Shown here piece after piece: positions 28,101 to 43,100 of a DNA stretch of 64,000 nucleotides. The notes beneath the pieces are model-generated. The model had not been told where the DNA came from, made no database searches, and worked only from the letters and a program-made list of their open reading frames with translations. The stretch comes from Calliopsis andreniformis (taxonomy: Eukaryota; Arthropoda; Insecta; Hymenoptera; Andrenidae): assembly GCF_051401765.1 (NCBI RefSeq), contig NW_027480566.1:1051001-1115000 (forward strand), read 5' to 3'. The translations under genes were made by a program, and so were the position numbers. How positions within the stretch are numbered: the stretch's first letter is position 1; each line of letters starts with the position of its first letter.

Positions 28101-31100
28101 GTATGGTTTTAGAGAGCCACGAGCACCAGGAATAAGGATCTACCGTTGTCATTTCGTTCCGTCGACATTCGGTTCCGGAGCGACACAAACGGGGACTTAG
28201 AATTTTTTCGCTCGGGCTCCGGAGCGACACGAACGGGGACTTAGAATTTTTTCGCTCGGGCTCCGGAGCGACACGATCGCTCCGTTATTCTACGTTCTCT
28301 CGGTCCACGGGCATCAGAGAGCAAAACAGCCTAATAGTTTTAGAGTGCCTCAACGATCAGGAATATGGATCTAACGTTCTCGTTTCGAACCGACGACTTT
28401 CGGTTCCGGAGCGACACGAACGCTCCATGATTCTCGATTATCTCGACACAGGTAAGAGACAGAGGAGAACAAGTGTATGGTTTTAGAGAGCCACGAGCAC
28501 CAGGAATAAGGATCTACCGTTGTCATTTCGTTCCGTCGACATTCGGTTCCGGAGCGACACGAACGGGGACTTAGAATTTTTTCGCTCGGGCTCCGGAGCG
28601 ACACGAACGGGGACTTAGAATTTTTTCGCTCGGGCTCCGGAGCGACACGATCGCTCCGTTATTCTACGTTCTCTCGGTCCACGGGCATCAGAGAGCAAAA
28701 CAGCCTAATAGTTTTAGAGTGCCTCAACGATCAGGAATATGGATCTAACGTTCTCGTTTCGAACCGACGACTTTCGGTTCCGGAGCGACACGAACGCTCC
28801 ATGATTCTCGATTATCTCGACACAGGTAAGAGACAGAGGAGAACAAGTGTATGGCTTTAGAGAGCCACGAGCACCAGGAATAAGGATCTACCGTTGTCAT
28901 TTCGTTCCGTCGACATTCGGTTCCGGAGCGACACGAACGGGGACTTAGAATTTTTTCGCTCGGGCTCCGGAGCGACACGAACGGGGACTTAGAATTTTTT
29001 CGCTCGGGCTCCGAAGCGACACGAACGGGGACTTAGAATTTTTTCGCTCGGGCTCCGGAGCGACACGATCGCTCCGTTATTCTACGTTCTCTCGGTCCAC
29101 GGGCATCAGAGAGCAAAACAGCCTAATAGTTTTAGAGTGCCTCAACGATCAGGAATATGGATCTAACGTTCTCGTTTCGAACCGACGACTTTCGGTTCCG
29201 GAGCGACACGAACGCTCCATGATTCTCGATTATCTCGACACAGGTAAGAGACAGAGGAGAACAAGTGTATGGTTTTAGAGAGCCACGAGCACCAGGAATA
29301 AGGATCTACCGTTGTCATTTCGTTCCGTCGACATTCGGTTCCGGAGCGACACGAACGGGGACTTAGAATTTTTTCGCTCGGGCTCCGGAGCGACACGAAC
29401 GGGGACTTAGAATTTTTTCGCTCGGGCTCCGGAGCGACACGATCGCTCCGTTATTCTACGTTCTCTCGGTCCACGGGCATCAGAGAGCAAAACAGCCTAA
29501 TAGTTTTAGAGTGCCTCAACGATCAGGAATATGGATCTAACGTTCTCGTTTCGAACCGACGACTTTCGGTTCCGGAGCGACACGAACGCTCCATGATTCT
29601 CGATTATCTCGACACAGGTAAGAGACAGAGGAGAACAAGTGTATGGTTTTAGAGAGCCACGAGCACCAGGAATAAGGATCTACCGTTGTCATTTCGTTCC
29701 GTCGACATTCGGTTCCGGAGCGACACAAACGGGGACGTAGAATTTTTTCGCTCGGGCTCCGGAGCGACACGAACGGGGACTTAGAATTTTTTCGCTCGGG
29801 CTCCGGAGCGACACGATCGCTCCGTTATTCTACGTTCTCTCGGTCCACGGGCATCAGAGAGCAAAACAGCCTAATAGTTTTAGAGTGCCTCAACGATCAG
29901 GAATATGGATCTAACGTTCTCGTTTCGAACCGACGACTTTCGGTTCCGGAGCGACACGAACGCTCCATGATTCTCGATTATCTCGACACAGGTAAGAGAC
30001 AGAGGAGAACAAGTGTATGGTTTTAGAGAGCCACGAGCACCAGGAATAAGGATCTACCGTTGTCATTTCGTTCCGTCGACATTCGGTTCCGGAGCGACAC
30101 GAACGGGGACTTAGAATTTTTTCGCTCGGGCTCCGGAGCGACACGAACGGGGACTTAGAATTTTTTCGCTCGGGCTCCGGAGCGACACGATCGCTCCGTT
30201 ATTCTACGTTCTCTCGGTCCACGGGCATCAGAGAGCAAAACAGCCTAATAGTTTTAGAGTGCCTCAACGATCAGGAATATGGATCTAACGTTCTCGTTTC
30301 GAACCGACGACTTTCGGTTCCGGAGCGACACGAACGCTCCATGATTCTCGATTATCTCGACACAGGTAAGAGACAGAGGAGAACAAGTGTATGGCTTTAG
30401 AGAGCCACGAGCACCAGGAATAAGGATCTACCGTTGTCATTTCGTTCCGTCGACATTCGGTTCCGGAGCGACACGAACGGGGACTTAGAATTTTTTCGCT
30501 CGGGCTCCGGAGCGACACGAACGGGGACTTAGAATTTTTTCGCTCGGGCTCCGAAGCGACACGAACGGGGACTTAGAATTTTTTCGCTCGGGCTCCGGAG
30601 CGACACGATCGCTCCGTTATTCTACGTTCTCTCGGTCCACGGGCATCAGAGAGCAAAACAGCCTAATAGTTTTAGAGTGCCTCAACGATCAGGAATATGG
30701 ATCTAACGTTCTCGTTTCGAACCGACGACTTCCGGTTCCGGAGCGACACGAACGCTCCATGATTCTCGATTATCTCGACACAGGTAAGAGACAGAGGAGA
30801 ACAAGTGTATGGTTTTAGAGAGCCACGAGCACCAGGAATAAGGATCTACCGTTTTCATTTCGTTCAGTCGACATTCGGTTCCGGAGCGACACGAACGGGG
30901 ACTTAGAATTTTTTCGCTCGGGCTCCGGAGCGACACGAACGGGGACTTGGAATTTTTTCGCTCGGGCTCCGGAGCGACACGATCGCTCCGTTATTCTACG
31001 TTCTCTCGGTCCACGGGCATCAGAGAGCAAAACAGCCTAATAGTTTTAGAGTGCCTCAACGATCAGGAATATGGATCTAACGTTCTCGTTTCGAACCGAC

Positions 31101-34100
31101 GACTTTCGGTTCCGGAGCGACACGAACGCTCCATGATTCTCGATTATCTCGACACAGGTAAGAGACAGAGGAGAACAAGTGTATGGTTTTAGAGAGCCAC
31201 GAGCACCAGGAATAAGGATCTACCGTTGTCATTTCGTTCCGTCGACATTCGGTTCCGGAGCGACACAAACGGGGACGTAGAATTTTTTCGCTCGGGCTCC
31301 GGAGCGACACGAACGGGGACTTAGAATTTTTTCGCTCGGGCTCCGGAGCGACACGATCGCTCCGTTATTCTACGTTCTCTCGGTCCACGGGCATCAGAGA
31401 GCAAAACAGCCTAATAGTTTTAGAGTGCCTCAACGATCAGGAATATGGATCTAACGTTCTCGTTTCGAACCGACGACTTTCGGTTCCGGAGCGACACGAA
31501 CGCTCCATGATTCTCGATTATCTCGACACAGGTAAGAGACAGAGGAGAACAAGTGTATGGTTTTAGAGAGCCACGAGCACCAGGAATAAGGATCTACCGT
31601 TGTCATTTCGTTCCGTCGACATTCGGTTCCGGAGCGACACGAACGGGGACTTAGAATTTTTTCGCTCGGGCTCCGGAGCGACACGAACGGGGACTTAGAA
31701 TTTTTTCGCTCGGGCTCCGGAGCGACACGATCGCTCCGTTATTCTACGTTCTCTCGGTCCACGGGCATCAGAGAGCAAAACAGCCTAATAGTTTTAGAGT
31801 GCCTCAACGATCAGGAATATGGATCTAACGTTCTCGTTTCGAACCGACGACTTTCGGTTCCGGAGCGACACGAACGCTCCATGATTCTCGATTATCTCGA
31901 CACAGGTAAGAGACAGAGGAGAACAAGTGTATGGTTTTAGAGAGCCACGAGCACCAGGAATAAGGATCTACCGTTGTCATTTCGTTCCGTCGACATTCGG
32001 TTCCGGAGCGACACAAACGGGGACGTAGAATTTTTTCGCTCGGGCTCCGGAGCGACACGAACGGGGACTTAGAATTTTTTCGCTCGGGCTCCGGAGCGAC
32101 ACGATCGCTCCGTTATTCTACGTTCTCTCGGTCCACGGGCATCAGAGAGCAAAACAGCCTAATAGTTTTAGAGTGCCTCAACGATCAGGAATATGGATCT
32201 AACGTTCTCGTTTCGAACCGACGACTTTCGGTTCCGGAGCGACACGAACGCTCCATGATTCTCGATTATCTCGACACAGGTAAGAGACAGAGGAGAACAA
32301 GTGTATGGTTTTAGAGAGCCACGAGCACCAGGAATAAGGATCTACCGTTGTCATTTCGTTCCGTCGACATTCGGTTCCGGAGCGACACGAACGGGGACTT
32401 AGAATTTTTTCGCTCGGGCTCCGGAGCGACACGAACGGGGACTTAGAATTTTTTCGCTCGGGCTCCGGAGCGACACGATCGCTCCGTTATTCTACGTTCT
32501 CTCGGTCCACGGGCATCAGAGAGCAAAACAGCCTAATAGTTTTAGAGTGCCTCAACGATCAGGAATATGGATCTAACGTTCTCGTTTCGAACCGACGACT
32601 TTCGGTTCCGGAGCGACACGAACGCTCCATGATTCTCGATTATCTCGACACAGGTAAGAGACAGAGGAGAACAAGTGTATGGCTTTAGAGAGCCACGAGC
32701 ACCAGGAATAAGGATCTACCGTTGTCATTTCGTTCCGTCGACATTCGGTTCCGGAGCGACACGAACGGGGACTTAGAATTTTTTCGCTCGGGCTCCGGAG
32801 CGACACGAACGGGGACTTAGAATTTTTTCGCTCGGGCTCCGAAGCGACACGAACGGGGACTTAGAATTTTTTCGCTCGGGCTCCGGAGCGACACGATCGC
32901 TCCGTTATTCTACGTTCTCTCGGTCCACGGGCATCAGAGAGCAAAACAGCCTAATAGTTTTAGAGTGCCTCAACGATCAGGAATATGGATCTAACGTTCT
33001 CGTTTCGAACCGACGACTTTCGGTTCCGGAGCGACACGAACGCTCCATGATTCTCGATTATCTCGACACAGGTAAGAGACAGAGGAGAACAAGTGTATGG
33101 TTTTAGAGAGCCACGAGCACCAGGAATAAGGATCTACCGTTGTCATTTCGTTCCGTCGACATTCGGTTCCGGAGCGACACAAACGGGGACGTAGAATTTT
33201 TTCGCTCGGGCTCCGGAGCGACACGAACGGGGACTTAGAATTTTTTCGCTCGGGCTCCGGAGCGACACGATCGCTCCGTTATTCTACGTTCTCTCGGTCC
33301 ACGGGCATCAGAGAGCAAAACAGCCTAATAGTTTTAGAGTGCCTCAACGATCAGGAATATGGATCTAACGTTCTCGTTTCGAACCGACGACTTTCGGTTC
33401 CGGAGCGACACGAACGCTCCATGATTCTCGATTATCTCGACACAGGTAAGAGACAGAGGAGAACAAGTGTATGGTTTTAGAGAGCCACGAGCACCAGGAA
33501 TAAGGATCTACCGTTGTCATTTCGTTCCGTCGACATTCGGTTCCGGAGCGACACGAACGGGGACTTAGAATTTTTTCGCTCGGGCTCCGGAGCGACACGA
33601 ACGGGGACTTAGAATTTTTTCGCTCGGGCTCCGGAGCGACACGATCGCTCCGTTATTCTACGTTCTCTCGGTCCACGGGCATCAGAGAGCAAAACAGCCT
33701 AATAGTTTTAGAGTGCCTCAACGATCAGGAATATGGATCTAACGTTCTCGTTTCGAACCGACGACTTTCGGTTCCGGAGCGACACGAACGCTCCATGATT
33801 CTCGATTATCTCGACACAGGTAAGAGACAGAGGAGAACAAGTGTATGGTTTTAGAGAGCCACGAGCACCAGGAATAAGGATCTACCGTTGTCATTTCGTT
33901 CCGTCGACATTCGGTTCCGGAGCGACACAAACGGGGACGTAGAATTTTTTCGCTCGGGCTCCGGAGCGACACGAACGGGGACTTAGAATTTTTTCGCTCG
34001 GGCTCCGGAGCGACACGATCGCTCCGTTATTCTACGTTCTCTCGGTCCACGGGCATCAGAGAGCAAAACAGCCTAATAGTTTTAGAGTGCCTCAACGATC

Positions 34101-37100
34101 AGGAATATGGATCTAACGTTCTCGTTTCGAACCGACGACTTTCGGTTCCGGAGCGACACGAACGCTCCATGATTCTCGATTATCTCGACACAGGTAAGAG
34201 ACAGAGGAGAACAAGTGTATGGTTTTAGAGAGCCACGAGCACCAGGAATAAGGATCTACCGTTGTCATTTCGTTCCGTCGACATTCGGTTCCGGAGCGAC
34301 ACGAACGGGGACTTAGAATTTTTTCGCTCGGGCTCCGGAGCGACACGAACGGGGACTTAGAATTTTTTCGCTCGGGCTCCGGAGCGACACGATCGCTCCG
34401 TTATTCTACGTTCTCTCGGTCCACGGGCATCAGAGAGCAAAACAGCCTAATAGTTTTAGAGTGCCTCAACGATCAGGAATATGGATCTAACGTTCTCGTT
34501 TCGTACCGACGACTTTCGGTTCCGGAGCGACACGAACGCTCCATGATTCTCGATTATCTCGACACAGGTAAGAGACAGAGGAGAACAAGTGTATGGCTTT
34601 AGAGAGCCACGAGCACCAGGAATAAGGATCTACCGTTGTCATTTCGTTCCGTCGACATTCGGTTCCGGAGCGACACGAACGGGGACTTAGAATTTTTTCG
34701 CTCGGGCTCCGGAGCGACACGAACGGGGACTTAGAATTTTTTCGCTCGGGCTCCGAAGCGACACGAACGGGGACTTAGAATTTTTTCGCTCGGGCTCCGG
34801 AGCGACACGATCGCTCCGTTATTCTACGTTCTCTCGGTCCACGGGCATCAGAGAGCAAAACAGCCTAATAGTTTTAGAGTGCCTCAACGATCAGGAATAT
34901 GGATCTAACGTTCTCGTTTCGAACCGACGACTTTCGGTTCCGGAGCGACACGAACGCTCCATGATTCTCGATTATCTCGACACAGGTAAGAGACAGAGGA
35001 GAACAAGTGTATGGTTTTAGAGAGCCACGAGCACCAGGAATAAGGATCTACCGTTGTCATTTCGTTCCGTCGACATTCGGTTCCGGAGCGACACGAACGG
35101 GGACTTAGAATTTTTTCGCTCGGGCTCCGGAGCGACACGAACGGGGACTTAGAATTTTTTCGCTCGGGCTCCGGAGCGACACGATCGCTCCGTTATTCTA
35201 CGTTCTCTCGGTCCACGGGCATCAGAGAGCAAAACAGCCTAATAGTTTTAGAGTGCCTCAACGATCAGGAATATGGATCTAACGTTCTCGTTTCGAACCG
35301 ACGACTTTCGGTTCCGGAGCGACACGAACGCTCCATGATTCTCGATTATCTCGACACAGGTAAGAGACAGAGGAGAACAAGTGTATGGTTTTAGAGAGCC
35401 ACGAGCACCAGGAATAAGGATCTACCGTTGTCATTTCGTTCCGTCGACATTCGGTTCCGGAGCGACACAAACGGGGACGTAGAATTTTTTCGCTCGGGCT
35501 CCGGAGCGACACGAACGGGGACTTAGAATTTTTTCGCTCGGGCTCCGGAGCGACACGATCGCTCCGTTATTCTACGTTCTCTCGGTCCACGGGCATCAGA
35601 GAGCAAAACAGCCTAATAGTTTTAGAGTGCCTCAACGATCAGGAATATGGATCTAACGTTCTCGTTTCGAACCGACGACTTTCGGTTCCGGAGCGACACG
35701 AACGCTCCATGATTCTCGATTATCTCGACACAGGTAAGAGACAGAGGAGAACAAGTGTATGGTTTTAGAGAGCCACGAGCACCAGGAATAAGGATCTACC
35801 GTTGTCATTTCGTTCCGTCGACATTCGGTTCCGGAGCGACACAAACGGGGACGTAGAATTTTTTCGCTCGGGCTCCGGAGCGACACGAACGGGGACTTAG
35901 AATTTTTTCGCTCGGGCTCCGGAGCGACACGATCGCTCCGTTATTCTACGTTCTCTCGGTCCACGGGCATCAGAGAGCAAAACAGCCTAATAGTTTTAGA
36001 GTGCCTCAACGATCAGGAATATGGATCTAACGTTCTCGTTTCGAACCGACGACTTTCGGTTCCGGAGCGACACGAACGCTCCATGATTCTCGATTATCTC
36101 GACACAGGTAAGAGACAGAGGAGAACAAGTGTATGGTTTTAGAGAGCCACGAGCACCAGGAATAAGGATCTACCGTTGTCATTTCGTTCCGTCGACATTC
36201 GGTTCCGGAGCGACACGAACGGGGACTTAGAATTTTTTCGCTCGGGCTCCGGAGCGACACGAACGGGGACTTAGAATTTTTTCGCTCGGGCTCCGGAGCG
36301 ACACGATCGCTCCGTTATTCTACGTTCTCTCGGTCCACGGGCATCAGAGAGCAAAACAGCCTAATAGTTTTAGAGTGCCTCAACGATCAGGAATATGGAT
36401 CTAACGTTCTCGTTTCGAACCGACGACTTTCGGTTCCGGAGCGACACGAACGCTCCATGATTCTCGATTATCTCGACACAGGTAAGAGACAGAGGAGAAC
36501 AAGTGTATGGCTTTAGAGAGCCACGAGCACCAGGAATAAGGATCTACCGTTGTCATTTCGTTCCGTCGACATTCGGTTCCGGAGCGACACGAACGGGGAC
36601 TTAGAATTTTTTCGCTCGGGCTCCGGAGCGACACGAACGGGGACTTAGAATTTTTTCGCTCGGGCTCCGAAGCGACACGAACGGGGACTTAGAATTTTTT
36701 CGCTCGGGCTCCGGAGCGACACGATCGCTCCGTTATTCTACGTTCTCTCGGTCCACGGGCATCAGAGAGCAAAACAGCCTAATAGTTTTAGAGTGCCTCA
36801 ACGATCAGGAATATGGATCTAACGTTCTCGTTTCGAACCGACGACTTTCGGTTCCGGAGCGACACGAACGCTCCATGATTCTCGATTATCTCGACACAGG
36901 TAAGAGACAGAGGAGAACAAGTGTATGGTTTTAGAGAGCCACGAGCACCAGGAATAAGGATCTACCGTTGTCATTTCGTTCCGTCGACATTCGGTTCCGG
37001 AGCGACACGAACGGGGACTTAGAATTTTTTCGCTCGGGCTCCGGAGCGACACGAACGGGGACTTAGAATTTTTTCGCTCGGGCTCCGGAGCGACACGATC

Positions 37101-40100
37101 GCTCCGTTATTCTACGTTCTCTCGGTCCACGGGCATCAGAGAGCAAAACAGCCTAATAGTTTTAGAGTGCCTTAACGATCAGGAATATGGATCTAACGTT
37201 CTCGTTTCGAACCGACGACTTTCGGTTCCGGAGCGACACGAACGCTCCATGATTCTCGATTATCTCGACACAGGTAAGAGACAGAGGAGAACAAGTGTAT
37301 GGTTTTAGAGAGCCACGAGCACCAGGAATAAGGATCTACCGTTGTCATTTCGTTCCGTCGACATTCGGTTCCGGAGCGACACGAACGGGGACTTAGAATT
37401 TTTTCGCTCGGGCTCCGGAGCGACACGAACGGGGACTTAGAATTTTTTCGCTCGGGCTCCGGAGCGACACGATCGCTCCGTTATTCTACGTTCTCTCGGT
37501 CCACGGGCATCAGAGAGCAAAACAGCCTAATAGTTTTAGAGTGCCTCAACGATCAGGAATATGGATCTAACGTTCTCGTTTCGAACCGACGACTTTCGGT
37601 TCCGGAGCGACACGAACGCTCCATGATTCTCGATTATCTCGACACAGGTAAGAGACAGAGGAGAACAAGTGTATGGTTTTAGAGAGCCACGAGCACCAGG
37701 AATAAGGATCTACCGTTGTCATTTCGTTCCGTCGACATTCGGTTCCGGAGCGACACGAACGGGGACTTAGAATTTTTTCGCTCGGGCTCCGGAGCGACAC
37801 GAACGGGGACTTAGAATTTTTTCGCTCGGGCTCCGGAGCGACACGATCGCTCCGTTATTCTACGTTCTCTCGGTCCACGGGCATCAGAGAGCAAAACAGC
37901 CTAATAGTTTTAGAGTGCCTCAACGATCAGGAATATGGATCTAACGTTCTCGTTTCGAACCGACGACTTTCGGTTCCGGAGCGACACGAACGCTCCATGA
38001 TTCTCGATTATCTCGACACAGGTAAGAGACAGAGGAGAACAAGTGTATGGTTTTAGAGAGCCACGAGCACCAGGAATAAGGATCTACCGTTGTCATTTCG
38101 TTCCGTCGACATTCGGTTCCGGAGCGACACGAACGGGGACTTAGAATTTTTTCGCTCGGGCTCCGGAGCGACACGAACGGGGACTTAGAATTTTTTCGCT
38201 CGGGCTCCGGAGCGACACGATCGCTCCGTTATTCTACGTTCTCTCGGTCCACGGGCATCAGAGAGCAAAACAGCCTAATAGTTTTAGAGTGCCTCAACGA
38301 TCAGGAATATGGATCTAACGTTCTCGTTTCGAACCGACGACTTTCGGTTCCGGAGCGACACGAACGCTCCATGATTCTCGATTATCTCGACACAGGTAAG
38401 AGACAGAGGAGAACAAGTGTATGGTTTTAGAGAGCCACGAGCACCAGGAATAAGGATCTACCGTTGTCATTTCGTTCCGTCGACATTCGGTTCCGGAGCG
38501 ACACAAACGGGGACGTAGAATTTTTTCGCTCGGGCTCCGGAGCGACACGAACGGGGACTTAGAATTTTTTCGCTCGGGCTCCGGAGCAACACGATCGCTC
38601 CGTTATTCTACGTTCTCTCGGTCCACGGGCATCAGAGAGCAAAACAGCCTAATAGTTTTAGAGTGCCTCAACGATCAGGAATATGGATCTAACGTTCTCG
38701 TTTCGAACCGACGACTTTCGGTTCCGGAGCGACACGAACGCTCCATGATTCTCGATTATCTCGACACAGGTAAGAGACAGAGGAGAACAAGTGTATGGTT
38801 TTAGAGAGCCACGAGCACCAGGAATAAGGATCTACCGTTGTCATTTCGTTCCGTCGACATTCGGTTCCGGAGCGACACAAACGGGGACGTAGAATTTTTT
38901 CGCTCGGGCTCCGGAGCGACACGAACGGGGACTTAGAATTTTTTCGCTCGGGCTCCGGAGCGACACGATCGCTCCGTTATTCTACGTTCTCTCGGTCCAC
39001 GGGCATCAGAGAGCAAAACAGCCTAATAGTTTTAGAGTGCCTCAACGATCAGGAATATGGATCTAACGTTCTCGTTTCGAACCGACGACTTTCGGTTCCG
39101 GAGCGACACGAACGCTCCATGATTCTCGATTATCTCGACACAGGTAAGAGACAGAGGAGAACAAGTGTATGGTTTTAGAGAGCCACGAGCACCAGGAATA
39201 AGGATCTACCGTTGTCATTTCGTTCCGTCGACATTCGGTTCCGGAGCGACACGAACGGGGACTTAGAATTTTTTCGCTCGGGCTCCGGAGCGACACGAAC
39301 GGGGACTTAGAATTTTTTCGCTCGGGCTCCGGAGCGACACGATCGCTCCGTTATTCTACGTTCTCTCGGTCCACGGGCATCAGAGAGCAAAACAGCCTAA
39401 TAGTTTTAGAGTGCCTCAACGATCAGGAATATGGATCTAACGTTCTCGTTTCGAACCGACGACTTTCGGTTCCGGAGCGACACGAACGCTCCATGATTCT
39501 CGATTATCTCGACACAGGTAAGAGACAGAGGAGAACAAGTGTATGGTTTTAGAGAGCCACGAGCACCAGGAATAAGGATCTACCGTTGTCATTTCGTTCC
39601 GTCGACATTCGGTTCCGGAGCGACACGAACGGGGACTTAGAATTTTTACGCTCGGGCTCCGGAGCGACACGAACGGGGACTTGGAATTTTTTCGCTCGGG
39701 CTCCGGAGCGACACGATCGCTCCGTTATTCTACGTTCTCTCGGTCCACGGGCATCAGAGAGCAAAACAGCCTAATAGTTTTAGAGTGCCTCAACGATCAG
39801 GAATATGGATCTAACGTTCTCGTTTCGAACCGACGACTTTCGGTTCCGGAGCGACACGAACGCTCCATGATTCTCGATTATCTCGACACAGGTAAGAGAC
39901 AGAGGAGAACAAGTGTATGGTTTTAGAGAGCCACGAGCACCAGGAATAAGGATCTACCGTTTTCATTTCGTTCAGTCGACATTCGGTTCCGGAGCGACAC
40001 GAACGGGGACTTAGAATTTTTTCGCTCGGGCTCCGGAGCGACACGAACGGGGACTTGGAATTTTTTCGCTCGGGCTCCGGAGCGACACGATCGCTCCGTT

Positions 40101-43100
40101 ATTCTACGTTCTCTCGGTCCACGGGCATCAGAGAGCAAAACAGCCTAATAGTTTTAGAGTGCCTCAACGATCAGGAATATGGATCTAACGTTCTCGTTTC
40201 GAACCGACGACTTTCGGTTCCGGAGCGACACGAACGCTCCATGATTCTCGATTATCTCGACACAGGTAAGAGACAGAGGAGAACAAGTGTATGGTTTTAG
40301 AGAGCCACGAGCACCAGGAATAAGGATCTACCGTTGTCATTTCGTTCCGTCGACATTCGGTTCCGGAGCGACACAAACGGGGACGTAGAATTTTTTCGCT
40401 CGGGCTCCGGAGCGACACGAACGGGGACTTAGAATTTTTTCGCTCGGGCTCCGGAGCGACACGATCGCTCCGTTATTCTACGTTCTCTCGGTCCACGGGC
40501 ATCAGAGAGCAAAACAGCCTAATAGTTTTAGAGTGCCTCAACGATCAGGAATATGGATCTAACGTTCTCGTTTCGAACCGACGACTTTCGGTTCCGGAGC
40601 GACACGAACGCTCCATGATTCTCGATTATCTCGACACAGGTAAGAGACAGAGGAGAACAAGTGTATGGTTTTAGAGAGCCACGAGCACGAGGAATAAGGA
40701 TCTACCGTTGTCATTTCGTTCCGTCGACATTCGGTTCCGGAGCGACACGAACGGGGACTTAGAATTTTTTCGCTCGGGCTCCGGAGCGACACGAACGGGG
40801 ACTTAGAATTTTTTCGCTCGGGCTCCGGAGCGACACGATCGCTCCGTTATTCTACGTTCTCTCGGTCCACGGGCATCAGAGAGCAAAACAGCCTAATAGT
40901 TTTAGAGTGCCTCAACGATCAGGAATATGGATCTAACGTTCTCGTTTCGAACCGACGACTTTCGGTTCCGGAGCGACACGAACGCTCCATGATTCTCGAT
41001 TATCTCGACACAGGTAAGAGACAGAGGAGAACAAGTGTATGGCTTTAGAGAGCCACGAGCACCAGGAATAAGGATCTACCGTTGTCATTTCGTTCCGTCG
41101 ACATTCGGTTCCGGAGCGACACGAACGGGGACTTAGAATTTTTTCGCTCGGGCTCCGGAGCGACACGAACGGGGACTTAGAATTTTTTCGCTCGGGCTCC
41201 GAAGCGACACGAACGGGGACTTAGAATTTTTTCGCTCGGGCTCCGGAGCGACACGATCGCTCCGTTATTCTACGTTCTCTCGGTCCACGGGCATCAGAGA
41301 GCAAAACAGCCTAATAGTTTTAGAGTGCCTCAACGATCAGGAATATGGATCTAACGTTCTCGTTTCGAACCGACGACTTTCGGTTCCGGAGCGACACGAA
41401 CGCTCCATGATTCTCGATTATCTCGACACAGGTAAGAGACAGAGGAGAACAAGTGTATGGTTTTAGAGAGCCACGAGCACCAGGAATAAGGATCTACCGT
41501 TGTCATTTCGTTCCGTCGACATTCGGTTCCGGAGCGACACGAACGGGGACTTAGAATTTTTTCGCTCGGGCTCCGGAGCGACACGAACGGGGACTTAGAA
41601 TTTTTTCGCTCGGGCTCCGGAGCGACACGATCGCTCCGTTATTCTACGTTCTCTCGGTCCACGGGCATCAGAGAGCAAAACAGCCTAATAGTTTTAGAGT
41701 GCCTCAACGATCAGGAATATGGATCTAACGTTCTCGTTTCGAACCGACGACTTTCGGTTCCGGAGCGACACGAACGCTCCATGATTCTCGATTATCTCGA
41801 CACAGGTAAGAGACAGAGGAGAACAAGTGTATGGTTTTAGAGAGCCACGAGCACCAGGAATAAGGATCTACCGTTGTCATTTCGTTCCGTCGACATTCGG
41901 TTCCGGAGCGACACAAACGGGGACGTAGAATTTTTTCGCTCGGGCTCCGGAGCGACACGAACGGGGACTTAGAATTTTTTCGCTCGGGCTCCGGAGCGAC
42001 ACGATCGCTCCGTTATTCTACGTTCTCTCGGTCCACGGGCATCAGAGAGCAAAACAGCCTAATAGTTTTAGAGTGCCTCAACGATCAGGAATATGGATCT
42101 AACGTTCTCGTTTCGAACCGACGACTTTCGGTTCCGGAGCGACACGAACGCTCCATGATTCTCGATTATCTCGACACAGGTAAGAGACAGAGGAGAACAA
42201 GTGTATGGTTTTAGAGAGCCACGAGCAACAGGAATAAGGATCTACCGTTGTCATTTCGTTCCGTCGACATTCGGTTCCGGAGCGACACGAACGGGGACTT
42301 AGAATTTTTACGCTCGGGCTCCGGAGCGACACGAACGGGGACTTGGAATTTTTTCGCTCGGGCTCCGGAGCGACACGATCGCTCCGTTATTCTACGTTCT
42401 CTCGGTCCACGGGCATCAGAGAGCAAAACAGCCTAATAGTTTTAGAGTGCCTCAACGATCAGGAATATGGATCTAACGTTCTCGTTTCGAACCGACGACT
42501 TTCGGTTCCGGAGCGACACGAACGCTCCATGATTCTCGATTATCTCGACACAGGTAAGAGACAGAGGAGAACAAGTGTATGGTTTTAGAGAGCCACGAGC
42601 ACCAGGAATAAGGATCTACCGTTTTCATTTCGTTCAGTCGACATTCGGTTCCGGAGCGACACGAACGGGGACTTAGAATTTTTTCGCTCGGGCTCCGGAG
42701 CGACACGAACGGGGACTTGGAATTTTTTCGCTCGGGCTCCGGAGCGACACGATCGCTCCGTTATTCTACGTTCTCTCGGTCCACGGGCATCAGAGAGCAA
42801 AACAGCCTAATAGTTTTAGAGTGCCTCAACGATCAGGAATATGGATCTAACGTTCTCGTTTCGAACCGACGACTTTCGGTTCCGGAGCGACACGAACGCT
42901 CCATGATTCTCGATTATCTCGACACAGGTAAGAGACAGAGGAGAACAAGTGTATGGTTTTAGAGAGCCACGAGCACCAGGAATAAGGATCTACCGTTGTC
43001 ATTTCGTTCCGTCGACATTCGGTTCCGGAGCGACACAAACGGGGACGTAGAATTTTTTCGCTCGGGCTCCGGAGCGACACGAACGGGGACTTAGAATTTT